Shown here in pieces: positions 13,478-24,304 of a stretch of 64,000 nucleotides of DNA (position 1 is its first letter; every line of letters begins with the position of its first letter). The notes below the pieces were generated by a model that was not told the origin of the DNA, searched no databases, and was given only the letters and a program-made list of their open reading frames with translations. This stretch comes from Monocercomonoides exilis. Lineage: Eukaryota; Preaxostyla; Oxymonadida; Polymastigidae. Location: NCBI GenBank assembly GCA_001643675.2, contig LSRY02000023.1, forward strand, positions 289,501-353,500, given 5' to 3'. The translations under genes and the position numbers were made by a program.

Positions 13478-14439
13478 CCCATTTCCCTCAGTGGCGTGTG
13501 CCATCTGACGCTTTCCAGCCTCTCCTCCCACAGCGAGTTCACCACCGTGACACGTGTGATGGACGGGCCCACAACAGTCTGCGGGCTTCAGGTGTCTCTT
13601 CGGGTGCGTGTGCCATACTTTGCCCTCACAAAGCATGTGCTGACGTCGAGTGCTGTGATTGTAGAAGAGGTGAATGCAGACACTGAGCAGATATGTGCGG
13701 ATTCGGAGGCGCTGTATCAGCAGTTGGACTTGCTGTATGCGAAGACGAAGGGGAAGAAGAGGCAGCTGGATGGAGGGTTTGCAGGCAGCAGCAGCAGCAG
13801 CACTGGCAGTAGCAGTGGTGGAGGCAGGAGAGGAAGAGGAGCAGGCACCGCTTACACATCAGCCCCTGACTCTGCCTCGGCTTCTGCCTCAGCTGCCTCT
13901 GAAGCACATCCGCTGCATATGGACAAGGTGAGTGTGGACACGCTGGAAGCTCTTTTCCCACCGGAAGACATCAAATCAGATGAGACATTCAAAATAGAGA
14001 TACAATACGCACAGTTTTGGATGAAGCACTCACCAGCTGGCGAGAAAGGCGATTGGAAAGACAGAATAGAAGGACTGACACTTGGACAGCAGGCTTGAAA
14101 ATTTATTTTATTTTATTTATGATTATTTTATTTTATTTATGATTATTTTATTTTATTATTTTATTATTTATTTAATTTTTTATTGTTGATTTTTTATTTC
14201 CTCTTCACCAACATTTTTTTTCTATTCTTTTTTTCCCTCAGAATCTGGAAACAACACTCCAATTCGGCTTAGTGAGTCCTGAGCAGTACACACAGTCTCT
14301 GAGAGCGCAGATAGCAGCCGACAACGCCATTGCCAAGCAGCCCGATCAAAAGAACGAAGTTAGAAGCCACTGCAAGCTCCGTCTTTTGCAGGCCATGAAA
14401 GAAGTCAAACAAATGGAGAAGATGGCAAGCCAGGAATAG
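11948..14439 (+). CDS. CC2D1: CC2D1/Lgd-like C2-domain protein, endosomal ESCRT-III regulator
   Basis: 683 aa. Exons: 11948-11959, 12008-13248, 13492-14092 and 14242-14439. The first exon encodes only MSEK. The C2 domain starts at NSFELRIDRVKNF and continues across the long intron 2 into KGFFGSLSVLGVCHLTLSSL and VMDGPTTVCGLQVSLRVRVPY, which matches the C-terminal C2 of CC2D1A/B and Drosophila Lgd in order and spacing. A DM14-like helical segment precedes it (AQLLLNIIEKEVATYQQL). The N-terminus is acidic, then Pro/Ser-rich. The final exon (SPEQYTQSLRAQIAADNAIAK) resembles the short helical tail of the family. Homologues bind CHMP4/Shrub and act on endosomes. Intron 3 (14093-14241) uses a GC donor, GCTTGA, with no alternative GT nearby. 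Composition switches sharply from AT-rich to GC-rich near 12680. Assignment is by remembered motifs only. Confidence 0.7.
13435..13477. repeat. (TCTA)n run inside intron 2 of the CC2D1-like gene
   Basis: About ten tetranucleotide copies just before the acceptor of a 243-bp intron, several times longer than most introns in the window. It contributes the pyrimidine-rich region ahead of the CCCTCAG acceptor. Confidence 0.9.
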
Positions 14440-14766
14440 ACTCTCACCTCCCCCTCCTTCCCCCTAAACTTCTAGTGCTTTCATCAACTTTGTTTTGTTT
14501 TTAACTTACTTCATATTAAGCTGACATTGAAATTTTGAGAAATACAATTTTATATTTTCATGTTCAACTTTTACATATTAAACGTTTAATTTTGATTTCT
14601 TTTTTAATTGCGGTTGGCTTTATTCTTTGCGAATTAATTTTATTTCTTCAACTTTTTACACCAACTTTTTTCTTCATCCGTTCATGGAATGAACAAGAAT
14701 TTCAACTTTTTTGAACAGAAACTATAAAGGCTTGATCAAAAATCATCTGATAAAAAACAGCTCCAA
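14440..14766. other. intergenic spacer between tandem genes
   Basis: 327 bp of AT-rich DNA between the CC2D1-like and PP1-like genes on the same strand. It must hold the 3' end of one and the promoter of the other. No other element recognised. Confidence 0.5.
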
Positions 14767-16891
14767 ATGGCTGCCTCGACTCAGATGCCTATTGGAGTAC
14801 CTACAGAATATCTACTTGATGTTCCTTCGAGCATTAACGTGGATGTAATTATTGAAAAACTTTTATCCGTCATGGGAAAACATCCAATGCCTCATGTTGA
14901 TCTTCCTGAATCTGACATCAAGGGTAATTATTTTTTAAAAAACAATATTATCGTAGTTTTATTATATGTATTTTTTTTTCTTTCGTATTTTGTCTCTAAG
15001 GTCTTATTTGCTTGGCAAAAAAGATAATACTTTCTCAAGACATCCTTCTTGAACTCGTTGCACCTCTAAAAATTTGTGGTGATATCCATGGGCAATATGA
15101 AGATCTGCTTCGACTTTTTGAATACGGAGGCTTTCCTCCTGTTTCTAATTATCTTTTTCTTGGGGGTATAGTAAATCATTTATTAAAACGATTATACTAA
15201 ATCTTTGAAATGTTATACAGATTATGTTGACCGTGGATCTCATTCAATAGAGGTTATCTGCTTGTTATTTGCGTTCAAAGTGAAATATCCAGAGAGCATT
15301 TTCCTTTTACGTGGGAATCATGAATGTGCAGTCATAAATAGGTTATATGGCTTTTACAATGAATGTACAACAAGATACTGCACTGCCCTTTGGATGTTAT
15401 TTGCTGATTGTTTTAATTGCCTTCCTTTATGCGCTGTATGAAAAATTTTTTTTACATAAGATTTCTTGGTTTTTTTGATTTATAATTCATAAATTTGTGA
15501 AGATAATAAATGACAAAATATTCTGCACTCATGGTGGGCTTTCGCCTCATCTCACTTCACTATCACAGGTACATTTCGTTTTTTTGAAAATTTTCGAAAT
15601 TATTTTTTTTCAATGAAATTTCTATTTTTTTATACACCAATAATCTTAGATCACGAGAATAGCTCGTCCGACGGATATTCCTGATTCCGGGCTTCTATGC
15701 GATCTTGTCTGGGCGGATCCAAATCCCGAGATGACATACGAATCGCTGCAGAAGCGGACGAAGAGCAGCAAAGACAAGCTTTCCTTTTTCGACAGTGGCA
15801 GCTTGGATGGAATGGACTTCGACAGCGACGATACAGTTTATCCATCGCCTTTCGAGTCATCCGACTCGAAACAATCAAAGAAGGACGGGAAATCCACTGG
15901 ACGCACGAAAACTCAACAGAAGAAAGAGAAAGAGAAAGAAAGAGAGAAACCTGAGCTTGTTCCGTGGGTGCCGTCTGATCGAGGTGTGTCAAAGCTGTTC
16001 AGCGAGGAAGTGCTGGAGAACTTCCTCACGCGCTTCGACTTCGACCTGTTTGTGCGGGCGCACCAAGTCGTCGTGGACGGCTATGAGTTCTTTGGGAAGC
16101 GGCGGCTGGTGACGATCTTCTCAGCCCCCAATTACTGTGGCGAGATCAGAAACAGCGGCGCCATGATGAATGTGGACGAGAGCCTCGTGTGCTCCTTCCA
16201 GATCCTGAAGCCTTATGACGACCTGGAGAAGTGGAGGGAGGAGCAGGAGAGAGAAAGAGAAAGAGAGAGGGAGAGAGAAAGAGAAAGAGAAAGAGAAAGA
16301 GAGAAAGCTAAGAAGTCACAGGCAGATGCAGGGCAGGCTGCTCCGCGCTTGTCTGTCCCTTCATTTTCTGCGCCTTCACTTGCTGCTCTTCCAGCCGCAA
16401 AGGGCACAGCACCTTATCCCTCTCCCCCCTTCGCCTTCTCTTCTGCCTCTCCTCCGCTCTCCCGGCGCGTGACGTCTGTGCTTCCGTCGTCCATCTCGTC
16501 GCTTCCGCCATCTTTTCCTTCGCTCGCCACCATCCTTCGCAACCCTTCTCTGGCTGAGCAGCTGCCTCTTCCAGACACACAGGTCATGTCACACAGACGC
16601 AGCGTACTCGATCAGATTGGATTGTCCCCGCGTTCTGCTTCTTCTTCTTCTTCTGCTACCGCCCTTTCTTCTTCTTCTTCTTCCCCCTCCTCATCATTAT
16701 CCTCTTCCTCTTCTCATTCTCAAAAGTCCAACACCCAGACATCTTCACAGAAGCAGCAACAACAACTTCAACAGAGCATCACATCACAGACAAGCCAGCG
16801 AGGAGGCACGTTGGGCGGACTCCATCTGCACTCAACAGCCAAATCTACTCTTCCACTTCAGTCAAAAAACCCCTTTTTGCACCTGCTGTGA
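14767..16891 (+). CDS. PP1-type serine/threonine phosphatase with internal insert and long tail
   Basis: 614 aa metallophosphatase of the PPP family. Exons: 14767-14923, 15001-15165, 15221-15435, 15503-15568 and 15650-16891. All metal and catalytic motifs are present: [60 protein letters not shown] and FSAPNYCGE. The catalytic core is closest to PP1, but about 65 residues, Ser/Asp/Lys-rich, are inserted between WADPNPE and WVPSDRGVS. After the end of the PP1 core ([11 protein letters not shown]) there is a tail of roughly 220 residues: a run of alternating Arg/Glu, then Ser/Pro-rich, then poly-Ser and Gln-rich. Exons 1-4 are AT-rich; exon 5, which carries both insert and tail, is GC-rich. The insert sits beside the substrate-facing region, so altered regulatory-subunit binding is possible (inference). 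Confidence 0.88.
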
Positions 16892-17474
16892 AGGAAAGAC
16901 AGCAAAGCGTCATGCGAGTTAGTTCTGTTCCATTCTATTTTTATTCTCCTTTCCTCTCTCCTCTCCTCTCTTCTCTTCTCTTCAAATTTGCCTCAAAAAA
17001 AATTTTTTTTGTGTTTTTCTGATAAATTTTTTTTTAAAAGGATTGTTTTTCATTTCATTACATTTCACATAAAGGAATTTGGAAGTGATACTCTCGTCCA
17101 AAATTAAAATAAAAAGGAAAAGAAATCAAAAAGGAAAGCAAAGAAAAACAAAAGATTTTAAAAAATTGTTTAAAAAAAAACAGTTCCAATGCCACAATGC
17201 ACTTTCTCAAGAATTATGAAATAAAAAATAAAAGAGAAGGAAGAAAGCAGGAAGGATTGCTGATTGACACACAAACAGAAAAAAACTGCAAAAGTATAAA
17301 AACGCTTAGAAAATTTAAAAAAAAATCAGAACATGCAATGCAGAATAAAGAGAGCTCCATTGTTGTACGAATGACAAAGGGTATTTGTATTATGTCTTTG
17401 GATTCATTGTCATTTTATTCATCATCATCTTTTTTGTCATTTTTTAGTTATCTTTATCATCTTCGTCTTCATCT
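16892..17474. other. intergenic region between convergent genes
   Basis: 583 bp between the 3' ends of the PP1-like and VPS41 genes. Begins with a C/T-rich stretch (about 16930-16985), then A/T homopolymers. The open frame at 17197-17553 on the plus strand has no recognisable content and overlaps the VPS41 3' end. Confidence 0.5.
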
Positions 17475-19956
17475 TCATCTCCTGCACTTCAAGCACACCC
17501 GAGGCATCTGCACTACTTTTGCATTCTTCTTTGATTTATCCAATGAAGATTGATAATCTTCCACATCGTCCATTCCATACAGGCTCCTCTCTTCCATCTT
17601 CTGCACAAAACACGACTCGTGACAGCCATGGCCACACAAGAAGATGATGAGCTTGTCCTGAGGGGAAGAAGGCGAAGAGGATGGCGAAGGAAAGAGAGAA
17701 GAAGAAGAAGAAGAAGAAGAAGAAGAAGAGGAAGGAGAAGAAGAAGATGATGTGAAAGAAGGAGAATCAGAAGAAGAAGAAGAAGCAGAATTGATAGGAG
17801 TTTGAACAGAAGAAGAAGAAGCAGAGGTAGAAGAAGAATCAGAAGCAGAAGAAGATCCAAAAGCACCAATCTGTTCCAGCCATCCATTCACACACCCAAC
17901 CTCCACCGACGCGTCCTCTCTTGTTATCCTTTCCCCACACACTCCACACACATTCCCTTCTCTCACCCTCACCGCCCTCCTCTTCCCCCTCACCAGTGCC
18001 TTCATCGCACTGATGTTGTCCAGCTGTGTCGCTGCTGCCGACGCCTGCAGGACCGACCTGTGCAGCCGCGTCTCATTCAGAATGCGGAGGATGGCTGGCT
18101 TCAGCCCCACAATCACCCTCCGCGGAGGGATCTTCTTCACAAACAGCTGCGGGTCAATGGCTGTCCCAAGCTCTGTGATGATGTCTGTGGCGAGCGTATG
18201 CTTGCACCCCATACGCGCCAGGCGAGGCAGAAGCGACGTGTCCAGCCCCAGCACGATGAGGTGGTTTGCCCCCACACTCTCTCCTCTCCCGTCGTCGCAC
18301 AACTGCGCTGCCTGGCGGATGTCCCTCAGCCACAGCACAAGAGTGTCTATTGCGCGTGTTAGCATCTTCAGCCGCAGCTGCAGATGGGCAAAACCCACGT
18401 AGAATCTTCTCTCTTCGCATAGCTTCAATGCTCTACTCACATTGAACGAGGAAGACATCTGCAGAAAGGGGAGCAACGCAGACGGGAGGTAGTCAGCATA
18501 CAAGGCGATCATCTGGTCGCTCAGGCTTTTGCAGCGCTGGGAGTCAGAGAGGAGGACACGATGGAGGAAGCGGATGGCGCGGTGCGGGTGAGAGGGCATC
18601 AGGGCATTGAACACGTCTGACACCTCAAAGGCGACGGTGGTGGTGAAGATGGGGAGGGAGGAGGAGGAGGAGGAAGAGGAAGAAGAAGAAGAAGATGATG
18701 ATGATGAAGGATCAAGTGATAATGTATTTGGAGATGAATTGCCTTCAGATGATGCAGACGCAGATTGAGAAGAAGCAGAAGCAGAAGAAGAAGAATTAGC
18801 AACACTCGACTTCCTCTGCAGATGAAATGTGGTCACTGACGAGTCCACAAGCAGCTCCAGCGTGCGTCTTTCAGACAGCTCCCAAAGCTGATTCAGATTC
18901 TTCTTCTGCAGAATGACAGGCACCAGCTGATCTAAATGCCCCTTGGCAAAGCGGAATATTCCCTTGTCGCCTCTCTCCAGGCGGATGAGGAAGACTTCTT
19001 TGAACTGGGCGAGGGAGGAGTGGAGGTAAAGGCGGGTGTTGGTGGTGGAAGAGAGGAAAGAGAGGACGGTGTGGAAGAGGCAGGCAAGCAGCTGCACGAA
19101 GACTGAAGGAGAAGAAAGAAAGTGCTCAATGGCATCGACAAGAGAGGAGAAGGTGCTGAGCGATTGAAGAGAGGAAGAGGAGGAAGAAGAAGAGGGAGTA
19201 GAGGGAGAAGAGGAAGGGGAGGATGATGATGTGGAAATTGAAGAGTCTTTAGTTAATTCAGTATTATTTGTATCTTTCTTTTCTTCCTCTTCTTTTTCCT
19301 CCTTCAAAACAGAAGGAACTTCTTCTGCTTCTCCATCAACAGTCGAAGCATCCTTCTTTTCCTTCTCCTTCTTCTCTTTCTCCTTCTCCTTCTCCTTCTC
19401 TTCCTCTCTCTCCTTCCCTCTCCTCTCCAACTCCTTCCTCACCTTCTCCTCCTCCTCCTTCCTCTCCTCCTCTCCCTCCGGCAGCCCCACACACAGCGCC
19501 ACCAGATGCCTAAACGCTGCGATGGCCTCGTTGCATTGCAGTAGCTGTAACCTCACTGCTTCTGCCTCTGCACACAAAAGAGACAGGATTTGCTGTCTTG
19601 CCTGATACTCCCTCCGCATCAGCTCAGCCATTGCACAGTCATAATACGAGGCATACATTGCTGCTTGCATGCTGTCTTCTATTTCAACATCATCGTCTTC
19701 ATCATCGTCATCATTATCTTCTTCTTCCTCCTCCTCTTCTCCTCTTCCTTCATTAAAATCAATATTAGCATTTACATTCACATTGTGTCCTTCTTCTCTT
19801 TCTTTATTTTCCTTTTCTTCTCCATTGTTGCTGTGAAATGTGCTTCCATTGTTAAAACTGCCTGTTCTTCCTTCACTTGAAGAAGCTATTAAATTCCCAC
19901 TGGCATTTTCAACAGAGGTACTTGAATAAGAGTATTCAAATGAACCTGAAGGAGAA

Positions 19957-19991
<35 letters not shown>

Positions 19992-20985
19992 GGAGGAGGA
20001 ATAAGATGAAGTGAAAGGAGAAGAATTAGTTCTGAACATATTTGAAGCAGAAGCAGCAGCAGAAGAAGAAGAAGAAGAAAAGTTAGATGAATTCTGAATG
20101 AAAGCAGCGACAAGAGAAGAAGAAGGGAAAGAAGATAAAAGAGGATGGTGTTTGTCTTTGATGGCATACGATGAATATGACTTGAGGAAAGACAAAGGAA
20201 GACGGAAAGAGTCTTGTTGGAAGGAAGAAGAAGAAGAGGAGGAGGAGGAGGAGGAAGAGGAAGAGGAAGATGAAGATGAAGAGAAAGAAGAAGAAGAAGA
20301 GGAGGAGGAGGAGGAAGATGATGAAGTGTATGGAATGCCATTAAAAGCACCTTTTGCGATTTCGTCTCGAATGAACTGGAATTCTTCCTCGCTCAAATCG
20401 CCGCAGAACAAAAGAGGAGAACGTTTGGGAACGGAAGAAGAAGAAGAAAGAGAAGAAGAGGGAGAAGAAGAAGAATGTAGTTGTTGTGTGGTTGCTGATG
20501 TGGATGATGTTGTTGATGAGCGTGAGATTGAAGAAAGAGAAGAGGAGGAAGAAGAAGAGGAAGAAGAAGATGATGATGATTCTTCCAAAGGCGAAAAAGA
20601 AGGCATAATTGATGTTGTCTGAGCAGATGCTTCATCATCAGCAGTTTTCTGTTTATCTTCTCCATTTCCTCTTTCTGCCCCTTCTTCTTCTTCTTCTTCT
20701 TCTTCCTTCTCTTTCTTCTCCCCCTTCTCTTCTCCCCCCTCTCCTCCTTCTCCTTCTCCTTCTCCTTCTCCATCGTCCAGCTGCTGTATCTCCTCCAATC
20801 TAACAGCCAACATCCTTCTGATCTGCTTCAATTCTTCTTCGATTTCTGCTTTCTTTTCAATCAGTCGCTCACCCACACAGGTTAAGCAGCGCCCAAGGAT
20901 CATGTGCTGACTGTCAGAACTGAAGGAAGGAGAACGGAGAGAGAGAAGAAGAGAGAGGAAGGAAGAAGAGGAGGAGGAAGAAGAA

Positions 20986-21016
<31 letters not shown>

Positions 21017-22884
21017 TGTTGTTGGAGGATGAAGTGGAATGCGTAAGAGAATAAGAAGAATATTGAAGTGACTGGGAAGATGATTGAATTGCGTCTAAAA
21101 TGCAAATGAGTTGACAATAAAACAACATATAAAAAAGACATAAACGAAAGAAAAATTTTAAAAAAAGTCCATTTTATTAACAGCAAATGGATTAAAAAAA
21201 GAAATCAAAGCAATTTCACACCATTATTACTCAGCCTCATCTCCTTCTTTTCCTTCTCTCTGTTTCTATTGCACTCCGCCAGCGCCTTGATGCTTCTGAC
21301 CACCAGCGCCTCCACCCCGTCCCTCAGCTGCTCCGCTGCCCCTATCTTCTGCAGCACCTCCTTTGCATCAAACAGCTCTTTGGGTATTCTCTTCACTTCT
21401 CTCTCCAACCTCCTCGGCGAATGCGTCAGGAAATATCCCAAAACAGCTGCATACACCTCCCTTTCAAGTGTAGGGTTGTGCAGTGGGATTTCCCCAAGTG
21501 CCTCCAGCTGCTCTGCCGCAATCAAATGCCTCACAAGCGACTGATACAGCGGAACATTCTGTTTTATGATGCCACTGTGTGTGTGTGTTGTCGCCAGCTC
21601 AATTGCCTGTCTCCATCTCTTGTGCTCAATCGCATGCTCCATCGACCGCGTCACTATCTCCTCTATCGTCACACTCTTCAGCAGCCCTGGCTGCTTCGCC
21701 AGCATCCCCATTGCTTCATCCAGTGCCTGTGCAAACTTCCCTTTCTCCATCAGCCACTGTATGTGATCATCTGCATTGATCCTCAGCGCATCCAGCCGTG
21801 TCGTCGGCGTCAGCACAGTCAGCCGCAGTGTCCGGTTGTTCTGCGCGTCTTCCACACTTGTCACACCCAGATGATAATCACGTGCACCCCATTGCTCACA
21901 CCCTTCCATAACTAACTGGTCACATACCTTTTCCGCTGCCAAGAGTGTGTCGAGTGTCACTTTTCCGGCAGTCAGCTCATCCATCTGGATCAGACGCAGC
22001 TCCGCGGGGTCAAACGGAGTCTGGGGTGATTCTGGCTCGTACGAACACAGAACAGCAATTGTATTGTTCACAAATGGGACAGCACCACACACAATAAAGT
22101 CCAGCTGGTCTATTTGATGGCTCACTGCAGCCAGTCTCCCTTTCTCGTCTGGCGTTTCGAAAATGCGGTAGAAGACTATCCTATTTGCGCATGCAATGAG
22201 CACCATGTTCGCTCCGTGCCAAGATAAAGTAAACGGATAGATTTTTGTTAACATCTTTTGCTGAGGTAAAAACAATCCCAATTTAGCAATTATGCATTGT
22301 TTTTCTGAATCATAAATTCGAACTCCAACAGAATTTGCCCATGCAACATATCTTCCATTCCATTTTATTACTAAGATTTCTCCTTCCATTGCAGCTATTT
22401 CTTTTGGTTTCTTTTTCAATAAGCCTTTTGTGAATAAAAGAAGTTTTTCTTCAGTACCACCAGCTATCAATCCTTTTTTTGAATTAAATTGTGGATGCAA
22501 TGCAACTGCAAGCATTGGTCGAGGAAGCTGATACTTGGCAACTGCTGCTTCTTCAGCATGATGAAGAACAACAACTTGTCCATCATGAGTTGCAACTGCA
22601 ACAAACAAATCATCAGAAATAGAAATATCATTAATCTGTCCAGAACTCACTTTTGCTTGCTTTGCGATGACGTTTTGACGATTTATCCAATAGATGTAGC
22701 CATCAGACGTCCCAATAACAGAGAAACGAGGATTTAATGCAATTGCAGTTGCCTTTGCCTGCTGTCTCGTAATAAAATCTAAAGGAATAAAGTTATATTT
22801 CAGCAAAGGTTCAATATCCTCCGAAGCATCTTTTGTTTCGTTTGGAGGAGCTTTTTCAGATTCCATTGCCAAAGTTATGGTCAT
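17475..22884 (-). CDS. VPS41: VPS41, HOPS tethering complex subunit, greatly expanded
   Basis: 1760 aa in two exons, 22884-21222 and 21094-17475. VPS41 is the membrane-tethering subunit of the HOPS complex in late endosome-lysosome fusion. The N-terminal beta-propeller region contains IGTSDGYIYWI, GGTEEKLLLF and AWANSVGVRIYD. The clathrin-heavy-chain-like repeat continues in exon 2 (LPFLQMSSSFNVSRALKLC and LFVKKIPPRRVIVGLKPAI), and the C-terminus is a RING-type zinc finger with VCGVCGERI, LCGHGCHESCF and CLKC. Homologues are about 850-1000 aa; the excess is Ser and Glu runs placed between repeat blocks and inside the RING. Two in-frame ATGs (22884, 22866) could start it. About the first 220 codons are AT-rich, the rest GC-rich, with the change near 22220. 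Start codons of VPS41 and V-ATPase E lie 114 bp apart. Confidence 0.87.
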
Positions 22885-22998
22885 GAGAAAAGATATTCGG
22901 AGAATAAAAGTTCATAATTCATTATTCATAATATTGATAAAATTTTCCATTTTTGAAAAACTTTTCGTTTCTCACCCATTAAGAATAGCTCGAGAAAA

Positions 22999-23876
22999 AT
23001 GGATCCAAAAGTTCAGAAATCTATTGACCAGATGAAAAGCTTCATTATCCAAGAAGCTAATGAGAAAGCAGAGGAAATTACTGCCAATGCAGAGGAAGAT
23101 TATTACACAGAAAAGAATTCATTACTTGAATCAGAAAAAGAAAGAATCAGGAAAGAATATGCACGTAAACAGTCCCAGATCTCTGTTAAGAGGAGAATGT
23201 TTGTCACTTTCAAATGACTAAATATTTTAACAGTAATTTTTGTATATTTAGTGAAATTTCAAATCGAACAAATACGATTTTGCTCGATATTCAAAAACAA
23301 CGAAACGAAATGCTCGAATCATTGTTGGAAAAGGCTAAACTTAGTTCTGCAGAACAATCCAAAAACACCGACAAATACAAGCGTCTTCTTGTGAATCTCA
23401 TTTCACAGGGACTCACTGAACTTCTTGAAGCACATGTTTCAATTTTGGTTTGAAGTCTTCAGCTTGAAGTTTTATATTAAGTGGATATAAAAATCTTTTA
23501 TTTTTAAGTGCCGCAAAGAAGATATCGCACTTGTTAAAGAATCAATTCCAGAAGCAATTAAAAAAGCGGAAGAATCAATCGCTCCAAAGAAAATGGAATT
23601 TCACGTAATTGTTGATGAAAGCGAATCACTGCCCTCAGGGCCAGATCAATCAAAAAGCAGTCAGTTCTGGTGTGTTCACTTTTAAACATTCATTTTTTCC
23701 CCTTTGAATAAATACATTTTCAATATTGTAGTGCGGGAGGTGTGATTTTAACATGCCACGATGGACGAATCAGACTTAATAATACACTGGAAGCTCGACT
23801 GAAGATTGCCTATGAAAACCTTCTTCCAAAAATGAAAGGAATTCTTTTCCCCGACAAATTGCAGAATGTTTTCTAA
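22999..23876 (+). CDS. VMA4: V-type H+-ATPase subunit E
   Basis: 233 aa peripheral stalk subunit of the V1 sector of the vacuolar proton pump. Exons: 22999-23198, 23252-23447, 23509-23669 and 23732-23876, all joining in frame. The N-terminal helix (VQKSIDQMKSFIIQEANEKA) is the signature start of the family; the C-terminal domain contains CAGGVILTCHDGRIRLNNTL and EARLKIAYENLLPKMKGILF, the conserved E-subunit core. Length is normal (about 226 aa in animals). The gene is AT-rich throughout and lacks repeats. It faces the VPS41 gene across 114 bp; both products act on acidic endolysosomal membranes, so co-expression from one promoter is plausible. Confidence 0.95.
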
Positions 23877-24304
23877 ACTCGTTTGTGTTGAAAATGCTTC
23901 ATATCACCGGGTGAATAAGTTTGAGAATGAATATCAAAATAATGAAAATTACAAGTACTTTGACTTCAAACATTTAACATTTAACAATAACTCATTAGTC
24001 TTTGTAGAAATATTAGAATATTTTCACAGCCATTCAACATCTTTGTCTGCTTTTCATTTCGCATCTCTCTATCTTAAAAATGAATAAACCTGAAAGTTTG
24101 TTTTCATGTTTAATTTTCTACATTTAAAGAATTTGGAAAAGTTTAAAAAACTTTTCTTTGAAAAAATAAAATAAAAAATTATAATAAGCCTTATATAAAT
24201 CGCAACAAGCCGAAGAGAAAATTAGATTTAGATAAATTCTAAAGAAATTTCTAACATTCACATTGTCAATAATCCGAACCATTTCCGTCTCCACTTTTAA
24301 AAAA
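23877..24304. other. intergenic region between convergent genes
   Basis: 428 bp AT-rich DNA between the V-ATPase E and DUF4139-like genes. No further gene or structured element recognised. Confidence 0.5.
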
